18,003 nucleotides of DNA from Rodentolepis nana (taxonomy: Eukaryota > Platyhelminthes > Cestoda > Cyclophyllidea > Hymenolepididae), in contig UZAE01013844.1 in assembly GCA_900617975.1 (NCBI GenBank), positions 665 to 18,667 of the forward strand, written 5' to 3'. Shown here in pieces: positions 9,962 through 17,289 of this stretch (position 1 is the stretch's first letter; every line of letters starts with the position of its first letter). The notes under the pieces are model-generated. The model was given only the letters and a program-made list of their open reading frames with translations. It was not told the DNA's origin and searched no databases. The translations under genes were made by a program, and so were the position numbers.

Positions 9962-10569
9962 TTGATATATGCAAAAAACCTTGCATTTTGCTTCATATAA
10001 CACATACCTTCACAAATTGCCCAATTAAGATACATGTCAACATATCGATATATTTCAGTTATAGCTTGTTTTAAAAAAAATCTAAGATTTTTAAACAGGT
10101 TGCTTATTATCGAAATTCATAAATGTATCATTTATTAAATGTTGTAATATATTACGTTTTTTGTTAAAGTTGTTTACATGCTACTAATATTAATTTTGAG
10201 TAGTCAAAACCAAAGAAGGACGCAAACACTGCGCCTGTAAAATAAATAAAGCAACCAGGGTAGAAATTTTGACCAGACCAATTATCGGTCTGAATTTCAC
10301 ATTTTCGCACTTTTTGAATGAGATTCTCATTGAGTCAATTTATTTCTCAAATGTGCATTAATTATTAATCGATAAGAAACTGCTGTGTATCTAATGCACT
10401 TATACGATTTTGGTACAACTAAATATCGAAAGTGTAAAAGGACAACAACTTCGACATTTTGATAATTGCAATATAAATAAGATTTTGATAAAATCAATCA
10501 ACGCTATGTTATCCACATCGCCAACGTCTTGAACTTGGAATGGCCAACTAGGCATTTTGTGATCAACAA
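9962..10569 (+). repeat. Long direct repeat, copy 2
   Basis: This copy aligns with 6253-7538 in the same orientation but lacks about 659 bp after position 10045. It ends at GTGATCAACAA, after which the two copies diverge. The 84-bp block 10308-10391 is identical to 7276-7359. Together the copies bracket the retroelement insertion at 7865-9840. Confidence 0.85.
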
Positions 10570-11490
10570 GTTTCACTTTATTGCTACTTCAATAAAATTT
10601 ATTATGATTCAAAACATGATGTTAAAATAAAATAAAGTAGAAGTAGATATATTATGAATACGTAGGCAATTGTGTATTATCCTGTGTAATGGCATGCTAA
10701 TTGTTTTGACTTCTTCCGGATGTTGAACACTGCTTGCACAGATTTTCTTTAAAACAATTTCTATTTTAAGTGCTTGAAATGGTTGAATGCTCTTGTGAGC
10801 ATAAATCATAGAGAGATAGACAGAATTGGAGTGGCCTGCCGAATTAAAGTTTACTTCTTTCACTTTCCATCTGTTCGTTTAAAGGCGCGCATTACCGTTT
10901 TTATCATTTTTATTCTGATGACTGCAGTCACTTATTATTTGATTTGTCATTTGAGTAGAATTATGATGTCGGCATATGAATATAATTAGAAATTATAAGT
11001 TGAACTAATTCAGACAATTTGAGCCAGACTGAATGGCAATTCATCATCGGCCAACAGAATTCCACTAATTAAAAAAAAACACTTACAGAATTATCAGAGA
11101 CAATTATCTGCTTAATTTTAAGATGCATTGCACTTTCACCACTACGCTTATTTTATATGAATACCAAGTTAAACTTGCATTTTTATAACGACCTAAAATA
11201 CTAATGTTTGTAAGGACTGTCGATCAGAAGTCCTTAAGGGTGTATTCTGGTCTAGAGACATAAATTTCAGGTCATTTTTGAAGTGGTGTAAAAAAGCAAG
11301 CAATATTTTTATTATCATTTTTATGTATTATTTATTCGCATTAAGAGCAAACAATAAAAAATAAAATAAGTAAAAAAATTAAAATTTCGTTAGTTATCAG
11401 CTGATAAATTGGGGCGTCTCAAAAATATGATGCGCTACCATACCCACGATTTTAAATCTTCTAGCAATCTGAAATAAAAAATAAAAAGAA
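10570..11490. other. Mostly unassigned AT-rich stretch
   Basis: Apart from the inverted repeat at 10751-10884, nothing is recognised. Open frames of 84 and 71 codons at 10609-10863 (-) and 10774-10989 (+) lie over that repeat; the second is not preserved in the inverted copy, so I do not call either. A perfect 14-bp palindrome, TTATCAGCTGATAA, lies at 11394-11407. Confidence 0.45.
10751..10884 (+). repeat. Dispersed repeat, forward copy of inverted pair
   Basis: This 134-bp segment matches the reverse complement of 15841-15973. Shared blocks include AAAACAATTT, AAGTGCTTGAA, CTTGTGAGCATA (CTTGTAAGCATA in the partner) and AAAGTTTACTTCTTTC. The pair differs at many sites but is clearly homologous. 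It may be a short element such as a MITE or SINE fragment; no terminal repeats or RNA polymerase III boxes were identified. Confidence 0.8.
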
Positions 11491-11495
11491 AAGCA

Positions 11496-11580
11496 TAGAT
11501 GAACTGGTACAGAAAGTCATAGACATCAAGTGCTTACTTTACGCAGACGTTCTTTTTCCATGAGATTTCGCTCAAAAAAC
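11496..11580 (+). pseudogene. Reverse transcriptase active-site fragment (YAD)
   Basis: One frame reads IDELVQKVIDIKCLLYADVLF. It resembles the segment around the reverse transcriptase catalytic YADD box in the retroelement family found here, preceded by the usual LVxxV...IKCLLYAD context. One Asp of YADD is missing, consistent with a 3-bp loss. A stop follows within a few codons, although HEISLKKRSKNAAK in the neighbouring frame may continue the homology. It lies just beyond the end of the minus-strand copy (11832 onward), in opposite orientation, and supplies the piece that copy lacks. An internal inversion is possible; an unrelated fragment is equally possible. Confidence 0.5.
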
Positions 11581-11831
11581 GCTCCAAAAACGCGGCAAAA
11601 TAGATAGGTTATTAGCATCTCGAAAACAGAATTCCAAGCATTTTCATTGACCCATCACAGCATAAAGCTGCATCTAATGCACAAAGATTTTTCTCTTGAA
11701 AGTGCTTTCAAAATGATGATACGATGTGTAAAATGCAATAGGGGCCTATAAAAATAATTATTACATTTAATCAGTTAAATTTCATTTTGCAAATTCAAGT
11801 ATCAAAGAAATATATGTTATTTCAATGCTTC
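11581..11831. other. Unassigned sequence
   Basis: About 250 bp between the YAD fragment and the end of the minus-strand retroelement. It may be further decayed retroelement sequence, but no protein block could be read. Confidence 0.35.
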
Positions 11832-12400
11832 TTAGTTGCGCATTTTAGCAATGTGAATTTTCCTCGTTAGCTTTGTGTCAAAATTCATTCCGAGATATGT
11901 GAACCCGTTGGTTTTTTCTATGGTAGCCTGTGACAGCTCCCTGTTGAAGGCCTGTTTGTAAAAGATTGCATCTGATAGATCATTTCCATATCTGACTTTA
12001 CATGATCTTTGTAGATAGTGCATTTCCATATCTGACTTTACATGATCTTTGTCAAATGAAAGCTTTTGTCCAATTGAGCATGTTATGCTTAATAACAATC
12101 TTTGCAATTTTAGAATTAGCTTCCCTTTCCATACTAGGTCAGACGCTGATTTGAAATTGACGAAGACAGCACGCTTGTGAGGGAGATAGACCTATATTTA
12201 TCCAATTTTCCAGGGTCTTTGCCCTTTTGTAGTATGGGAATAACTATGGCAAATTTCCATCGGTTAGGTACGAGATCAATCTCCCAGATTTTGTTGAAAA
12301 GCGTCAGCATGGTTTCCTTGGCTTTGGTCCCATTCTAATTTGAAATTCTGGATGAATACCGTCTTTGACAGAAGACATTTTGCACTTTAGCTGTTTTATC
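11832..12400 (-). pseudogene. Reverse transcriptase fragment of retroelement ORF2
   Basis: Reading leftward: KMSSVKDGIHPE, then MLTLFNKIWEIDLVPNRWK, AIVIPILQKGKDPGKLDKYR, SISLTSVL, then VNFKSASDLVWKGKLILKL. These are the fingers and motif A of a non-LTR reverse transcriptase. The motif A Asp is replaced by Asn (codon 12156-12158). The sequence then jumps to IGQKLSFDKD and later FTYLGMNFDTKLTRKIH, which normally lie after the YADD box, so motif B and the YADD box are missing. Frame shifts separate several blocks. A 40-bp tandem duplication lies at 11981-12052. Confidence 0.75.
11981..12052. repeat. Tandem duplication in RT fragment
   Basis: CATTTCCATATCTGACTTTA and the next 12 bases occur at 11981-12012 and again, identically, at 12021-12052, with a period of 40 bp. 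It adds a partial repeat to the reverse transcriptase thumb-side coding region of the minus-strand retroelement. Confidence 0.95.
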
Positions 12401-12974
12401 GCAGCATTAAGTTCGCAAGGTCTGGATGATTCAGTAAGTTCATTATTTGGTGTTGTCGTGTCTTTCTTGATTTCATCAAACTGGCTTACTTGTATCTTTA
12501 AATCTCTTGAAGATTTTATGACAAAGAGTTTTTCTTCTGCTTGTGGGCATAGAACCGTGCAAAGCAGTTAGCTACTTCAGAGTCGTAGGTAAGCAGTTTT
12601 TTAAACCTATTTGTTCTTTCTTTGGTCTTTTCCTGTTGTTTTGGGGGTTACCCAGGAATTTAAAAGTGCTTTGGCTATCACTTTGATAATCGATATTAGA
12701 GATAATCTTGTCGGTGGAAGTCCGTTTTGCTTGTAAGATGGCTTGCCTTAGGATAGCTGATTGCCGTCTTCAGGCTTGCACGTCTAATCAAGAGTGTTGT
12801 AACGGGCCTCCAGCTTTCTTTTCAGTTCCTCAAGTTGTTCAGACCAAAACAATCGATAATGTTTATTTATTCAACGGGAATAGTTTCTTTGCACATTTGA
12901 TCATAATATTCGTGGTATCGTTGCCAATTTGGTCAGGATATTGGTTGAAGTTGAGGAGACTTGTTTAAAGTTCA
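12401..12974 (-). pseudogene. Retroelement ORF2 linker between EN and RT
   Basis: Reading leftward in changing frames: LEELKRKLEARYNTL, LQAKRTSTDKIISNIDYQ, SDSQSTFKFLGNPQNNR, and later VSQFDEIKKDTTTPNNELTE with LNAAIKQLK. This is the usual desert between the endonuclease and the first reverse transcriptase motif in this kind of element, recognisable by the SNIDYQxDSQ...FKFLG block. Several stops and shifts break it. Open frames on the other strand at 12365-12571 and 12708-12968 are shadows. Confidence 0.65.
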
Positions 12975-13158
12975 TTGTCTAAAAGGTTTTTGGAGTAAGT
13001 CAGAAGTTATTCTGGTTCAATTGTTGCACAGATATGTAGCATGTCTTTGATTTTTTTTCTAGATTTGTATGTACTTTTATAGCCCCATCTGGTGGAAAAG
13101 GCGTTGAAGTATCCTAATAATACAGGTTCGTGTGGGATGATGTAAAGTTCAAATATAA
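12975..13158 (-). pseudogene. Endonuclease C-terminal part of retroelement
   Basis: Reading leftward from the mariner edge: PHEPVLLGYFNAFSTRWGYK, then KKIKDMLHICATIEPE. It corresponds to the GDFNAH...WG block of APE-type endonucleases, but the Asp of GDFN is Tyr (codon 13109-13111), which should abolish cleavage. This is the continuation of the endonuclease that starts right of the mariner insertion. It later loses its frame. Confidence 0.7.
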
Positions 13159-13160
13159 TA
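13159..13160. repeat. Left TA target-site duplication
   Basis: TA directly precedes the left terminal inverted repeat. Mariner elements insert at TA and duplicate it. The matching TA is at 14467-14468. Confidence 0.85.
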
Positions 13161-13186
13161 TTGGGTTGGCAACTACGTCATTGCCG
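13161..13186 (+). repeat. Mariner left terminal inverted repeat
   Basis: These 26 bases start TTGGGTTGGCAACTACGTCA. They match the reverse complement of 14441-14466 at 24 of 26 positions. The transposase is expected to bind here and cleave at the end. Confidence 0.95.
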
Positions 13187-13343
13187 TTTTTGTTGACAGA
13201 TTCACTCTATACTTTCTTTTGTTTTGTTAACGTGGCCAGAGCATCTTTCTTATATTTTTTTTATTACTGTATGAGCTTCTAGGTTAATTAGTAAAAAATT
13301 TTTTTTGTTTAGTTCTTTAGTTTTGTTTTATCCCAATTTAAAA

Positions 13344-14392
13344 ATGAAAGAACAGGAAGTGTACTTCCGACACATTTTATTTTATTTCTTCCGAAAAGGC
13401 AAGAACGCATCGCAAGCACAAAAGAAGTTATGTGCCGTATATGGAGATGAAGCCTTAAAAGAAAGGCAGTGTCGAAGTTGGTTTGAAAGATTTAGTTCCG
13501 GTGATTTTTCACTGAAAAATTCACAACGATCTGGCCGCCCAGTCGAAGTGGATGAAACCCATATCAAGGCCATTATCGATTCAAATCGTCACAGCACAAC
13601 ACGAGATGATATTGCAGAGAAGCTCAATGTGTCGCATACATGCATTGAAAAAAAATTAAAAACCCTTGGTTATGTCAAGAAACTTGATTTATGGATCCCT
13701 CACCAGTTAAAAGAAATTCATTTGACGCAACGGATTAGCATCTCTGATTCGCCGCTACTGAAACGCAATGAGGGTGATCCATTTCTGAAGAACCTAGTTA
13801 CTTACTGGCGACGAAAGGTGGATAGTTTATAACAATGTTACTCGCAAGAGACCATGGGGGAAGCAAGATCAATCAGCCCAAACAGTATCAAAAGCAGAGA
13901 TTCAGCAAAAAAAGATTATGCTGTCAGTCTGGTGGGATCACAAAGGAATTTCCTATTTTTAACTCATGCCGCAGAACCAAACGATAAATTCAAATGTGTA
14001 TGTTGAAGAACTCGAAAAACTGAAGGATGCAATTAAAGATAAGCGGCCGGCATTATCAAATCGGAAGGGTGTTGTTTTCCATCATGATAACGCAAGGCCC
14101 CCCCCCACCCCACACATCTTTGGTTACTCGGCAAAAATTATTGGAACTGGGTTGGGATGTTTTGTCACACCCACCATATAGCCCTGACCTTTCACCTTCG
14201 GATTACCATTTGTTTTGTTCCATGCAAAACTCTTTAAATGGTAAAATTTTTAACAACGCGGATGATGTCGGATCACACCTAATTCAGTTTTTTAATAGCA
14301 AAGACCAGACATTTTACGAACGGGGAATTTTTACTCTGCCAGAAGGATGGAAAAAGGTCATCGACAAGAACGGCCTATATTTAATTGCATAA
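13344..14392 (+). pseudogene. Mariner DD34D transposase, broken
   Basis: This is the cut-and-paste transposase of the mariner. ATG 13344 (MKEQEVYFRHILFYFFRKG) fits the family start; the in-frame ATG at 13305 would add 13 untypical residues. The span of 1049 bp matches the usual length of about 345 codons. The N-terminus has two helix-turn-helix units (about residues 1-50 with CRSWFERF, and 80-110), the GRP linker at 64-66 and WIPHQL at 117-122. The DDE domain keeps all three Asp: 13810-13812, 14086-14088 (HHDNARP) and 14201-14203 (YSPDLSPSDYHLF). Three lesions break it: a 4-bp TTAC duplication at 13798-13805, an in-frame TAA at 13960-13962, and about 10 extra bases in a C-rich tract at 14098-14113. 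It ends normally with LYLIA and TAA. No active protein is expected. Confidence 0.95.
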
Positions 14393-14440
14393 AGTTAGAA
14401 TTTTAAACAAAAATTCCGAATTTGCCTTCTTATTTGAAAT

Positions 14441-14466
14441 CAGCAATGACTTAGTTGCCAACCCAA
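14441..14466 (-). repeat. Mariner right terminal inverted repeat
   Basis: The 26 bases ending GTTGCCAACCCAA are the inverted partner of 13161-13186, with two mismatches. TA follows at 14467-14468. Confidence 0.95.
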
Positions 14467-14468
14467 TA
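14467..14468. repeat. Right TA target-site duplication
   Basis: TA follows the right inverted repeat and matches the TA at 13159-13160. The sequence here is TATATA, so the exact duplicated dinucleotide is ambiguous within that run. Confidence 0.75.
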
Positions 14469-14539
14469 TATATTGACTCAGAGAATTTGCCTTCTTATTT
14501 GAAATCGGCAATGACTTAGTTGTAACCTTATATATTATT

Positions 14540-15090
14540 AAGTACTTAAGTACCCGCACACATATAGATCAATACTATTCTGGGGTGTATTATAGACTGC
14601 CTATAACTTAATGTTGTTTGAAATTTCCAAAAAACCTAATCTGATTATTTCGTATATGTTTGCGTTTAACTCATACTCTTGATTAGATCGTAATGTGATG
14701 TGAAGCCTTCTTTTACTCCAGTTAGAATTCCCCTTGGGACTTGCCGGTATTTAGGTAGAAGGTATAAGTTGAAACTTGGCAATCGTAAATATTTAAGTTT
14801 GTCACTCAAAAGGTTTACTTTCATAATTGTGAATATGTCTATATCATAAGTATGTAGAATTTTCTGGATTTTGATCTTCATGTCCTGCAATATCCCTCCA
14901 GCATTCCACTAAAGGATCTATAGAAGTTGTCAATCGCCTTGTCGAGGGCAATTTCTCCTACTGCTTGGTTTCAAACAAATCATAATAAATTTTAATCAAA
15001 TACCCAGTAATAGACCTCTTTGCTTTATGAATATAAGCTGTCCAGTGTATACTACGAGGATGTAGGTCTAACGGGCACCTATTGAAAATG
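14540..15090 (-). pseudogene. Endonuclease N-terminal part of retroelement ORF2
   Basis: Reading leftward: LDLHPRSIHWTAYIHKAKRS, ITGYLIK, then MKIKIQKILHTYDIDIFTIM, KVNLLSDKLKYLRLPSFNLY, LLPKYRQVPRGILTGVKEGF, TSHYDLIKSMS, and past a stop in a new frame NANIYEIIRLGFLEISNNIK and AVYNTPQNSIDLY. This is an APE-type endonuclease, which would nick target DNA to prime reverse transcription. The Glu of the IMEANL block is Lys here (codon 14819-14821). The fragment ends close to the mariner right edge, and its continuation is found left of the mariner near 13158, which establishes the nesting. Confidence 0.8.
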
Positions 15091-15343
15091 TGAAGAACGT
15101 AAAATTATGTTGTTGTACTTGGCAGCCAAATAAACTCCAGAGAATATATATGTCGTCAATTTTCTAGAGAAAACCGCACTTAGCTATTAAACCGATTTCT
15201 TGAACATCGATTGAAAATTAATGTTGTCCATATTTCATTTAGGATGATGCGCCCACGGAGAAACGGTAGACACACTGTGTAACGAAAGCCTCCGCACCAG
15301 TGTACAGTCTTAATTTATTGCCATTGAAAGCAGTGAGGGCAAG
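15091..15343 (-). mobile_element. Retroelement 5' leader region
   Basis: Aligns with 8241-8512, with deletions. Conserved plus-strand blocks include TTGGCAGCCAAATAAACTC, GAGAAAACCGCACTTA and CTCCGCACCAGTGTACAGTC. Homology ends at GTGAGGGCA, and beyond it the two loci are unrelated. Confidence 0.6.
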
Positions 15344-15840
15344 ATATTTATGTAAAACCGTTTGAAAAGTAATGAATTCTACTTAAGTAACTTAGTGGCA
15401 ATTTTGCTTCCAACTGGTTTCACGTTCATGTACGGGGTTACCTGATATATTTTTTAAATTAATCTTGTTTAAACGAAACTTTCTTAATTTTAATTTTATG
15501 CAATTTCCTACACATCGAGAATGTAGTTTTCCTTTAAACTAAATCATAAACAGATTGTTGTTATTTAAACACATAGAAGTAGTTAAAGCAAAATAATTAA
15601 CTTATTTCATTCTGTTTAACTTGATCATATTTTATCTCGATCAAGCCTCACCTTTTCATTATTTTGTCAACCCTAATAGCTATACATTATTTTTGAATAA
15701 AAGAAAGCATTGCAATGATTAAAAAATTTTGTGCGTTAATAAATTCAAAAAGAGCACCTCTTTTGAAATACGGTCCTAATTTATATGCGGAAATAAATCT
15801 AAATCTAAAATGCTTAAAAATTTTGACCGACATGAGTGGA

Positions 15841-15973
15841 CTTTAACTGAAAGATAAAACGCGAAAGAAGTAAACTTTACTTGAGCAAGCCACCTGAAAA
15901 CTGTCTTTTTTTCTTGGACTATGCTTACAAGATCATTAGACAATATTCAAGCACTTACAATGCAAATTGTTTT
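15841..15973 (-). repeat. Dispersed repeat, reverse copy of inverted pair
   Basis: The reverse complement of this 133-bp segment aligns with 10751-10884 over its whole length with many substitutions. The two copies are about 5 kb apart, with the minus-strand retroelement and the mariner between them. Confidence 0.8.
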
Positions 15974-17140
15974 AATGTAAAAATATTTCAAATCTTCACA
16001 TGACCCAAGTACCATCATATTTGGAGAAACGTCATCGCACACACGCACTCTTGAAATCTGACTTTAAAATAAATTAGTACTTTAAACTATTAGTAGACAC
16101 AAAAAGCATCTTTCTCCTTGCTTCTACCATGTGATATTTCCCAATATTTTCGGAACGGTCATGTGTTAAAGGTTAAACTCGGAATCTCTATAGAGATTTT
16201 ACAGTTACTATGGCAAACCGTTTTAGCATAATTAAATATCTGACGCTCTTGGTCACTGCAACTAATTGCAAGTGCACAAGTCCTCAATCATTTTAATAGG
16301 AGTTGATGGCAAGAATGGTCAAATCTAGATAAAATGAGATCTACGAAAAATTGTTATGCTACTAAATTTAGCAGCCAATTTGAGTAACGGCTGTATGCAA
16401 GGGAATTAAACTACTGCTTAATATAACATCCAAATATAGTCTTCTATGGGTAAGCAAACACAATTTAAAAATTGTCCACATATTATTTTACAACAGTGCA
16501 ATTCGTTCATTCCTATATTTTTTACTTTATTATTATGATTTTAAGTTATTTTATTATTTTTACTAAACAGGTCGAATGCACTTCCACCACTTATTCATTT
16601 AAGTAAAAATGAAAATTAAATAGGTAAAAATATACTTAATCCCCTCTTTTTTATTCAAAGCAGATTGAAAGTGAAGATAGGAATCACTTCTGTACTATGC
16701 CTTTTTAAAACAGCGAGCTTCCCTTGAAAGGGACAACGGTTCATGTATTTCACTTTCCATCTAGCTTTACAAAATGCACACATTGTCTAAATGGGTCACC
16801 ACAGAATATCGTCATTCTTTGGTTAAGTTTTCGAATGGACAAACTTCTATCATCTATTTGTGCTTATGTTATGTTGTTGAGGTTTTGATCCATTCAAATT
16901 GGTTTTAGTCAGACAAAATGAGAACGCGTCGTTTCTATTCGATAGGGACGGACAGAACAATTGCAAATAGCATTTTCAGAGTTGTGCATAGATGCATTTT
17001 TGCTTTCTAAACGTATTTTTTACGATGCAACTTTATTAGATCTCAGTTATTCTTTGTTGAAATATATTTTGCAAGCCTTCAGACTTAAGCTGGAAGACCG
17101 TATTTAATTTAATGCGTGCGGACGTATAACAATACGAGTG

Positions 17141-17170
17141 ACCAATCAGAAGCCGTCACGTGTTTATAAC
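17141..17170 (+). promoter_or_regulatory. CCAAT, E-box and TATA-like cluster
   Basis: CCAAT at 17142-17146, CACGTG at 17157-17162 and TTTATAA at 17163-17169 lie within 30 bases in a locally GC-richer patch, followed by a forkhead-like TGTTTGTAAACA at 17201-17212. The spacing of the CCAAT box to the TATA-like word is shorter than usual and no downstream gene is recognised, so this is only suggestive. Confidence 0.2.
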
Positions 17171-17289
17171 TGAGCAGTCAAACTGAATAACACTAAAATG
17201 TTTGTAAACACACTTTTCTTATCATTACGTGAATGAATATACGTGTTCCGTATCATACGTCTGTTTTTCCTATAGCTGGGCTATAGCTT

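Larger units (their letters stand above)
13161..14466 (+). mobile_element. Mariner transposon (Tc1/mariner), nearly complete
   Basis: The element is 1306 bp, the standard mariner size, with inverted repeats at both ends, flanking TA and a central transposase pseudogene on the plus strand. The terminal repeat begins TTGGGTTGGCAACTA, and both it and the protein point to the mellifera subfamily. That assignment is from memory of the family. The element sits inside the endonuclease of the minus-strand retroelement, so it is the younger insertion. A further degraded copy of its last 60 or so bases follows to about 14535. Confidence 0.95.
14418..14522 (+). repeat. Duplicated mariner 3' end
   Basis: A 40-bp block starting GAATTTGCCTTCTTATTTGA lies at 14418-14457 and again at 14483-14522, with one mismatch and a 65-bp period. 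The second copy includes CGGCAATGACTTAGTTG and then a degraded remainder of the inverted repeat (TAACCTTATATA). The element thus carries two 3' ends, the inner one well preserved. Confidence 0.95.
11832..15343 (-). mobile_element. Non-LTR (I-like) retroelement copy split by mariner
   Basis: This is the longest retroelement copy in the window. On the minus strand it contains, in order: 5' leader (15343 to about 15090), the ORF2 start and endonuclease (about 15085 to 14540), a mariner insertion, the rest of the endonuclease (13158 to about 12970), a linker, and reverse transcriptase blocks ending in TYLGMNFDTKL and KIHIAKM. It stops there without RNase H, so it is 3' truncated or rearranged. 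An internal deletion removes the region between RT motif A and the block after YADD. The right limit at 15343 matches the 5' edge of the copy ending at 8512, which supports it as the element's 5' terminus. Confidence 0.75.
15344..17289. other. AT-rich stretch with few recognisable features
   Basis: No coding region recognised on either strand over almost 2 kb, apart from a repeat copy at 15841-15973 and a promoter-like cluster near 17141. Short words such as TTTCACTTTCCATCT at 16748-16762 recur from 10858-10872, but the match does not extend. This could be host intergenic or intronic DNA. Confidence 0.45.

Noticed and set aside
6253..10569. LTR retrotransposon with LTRs of about 600 bp
   Set aside because: The direct repeats lack recognised TG...CA ends, primer-binding site and polypurine tract, and the interior is a non-LTR element with a different architecture.
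10774..10989. 71-codon open frame with a hydrophobic segment
   Set aside because: It overlaps a dispersed repeat, and the inverted copy at 15841-15973 does not preserve the frame.
11394..11407. Perfect palindrome TTATCAGCTGATAA as a regulatory site
   Set aside because: A 14-bp palindrome is not unexpected in 18 kb of AT-rich DNA, and nothing nearby needs a regulator.
12708..12968. 86-codon plus-strand frame with Cys-rich part
   Set aside because: The minus strand here reads as the linker of the retroelement ORF2, so this is a shadow.
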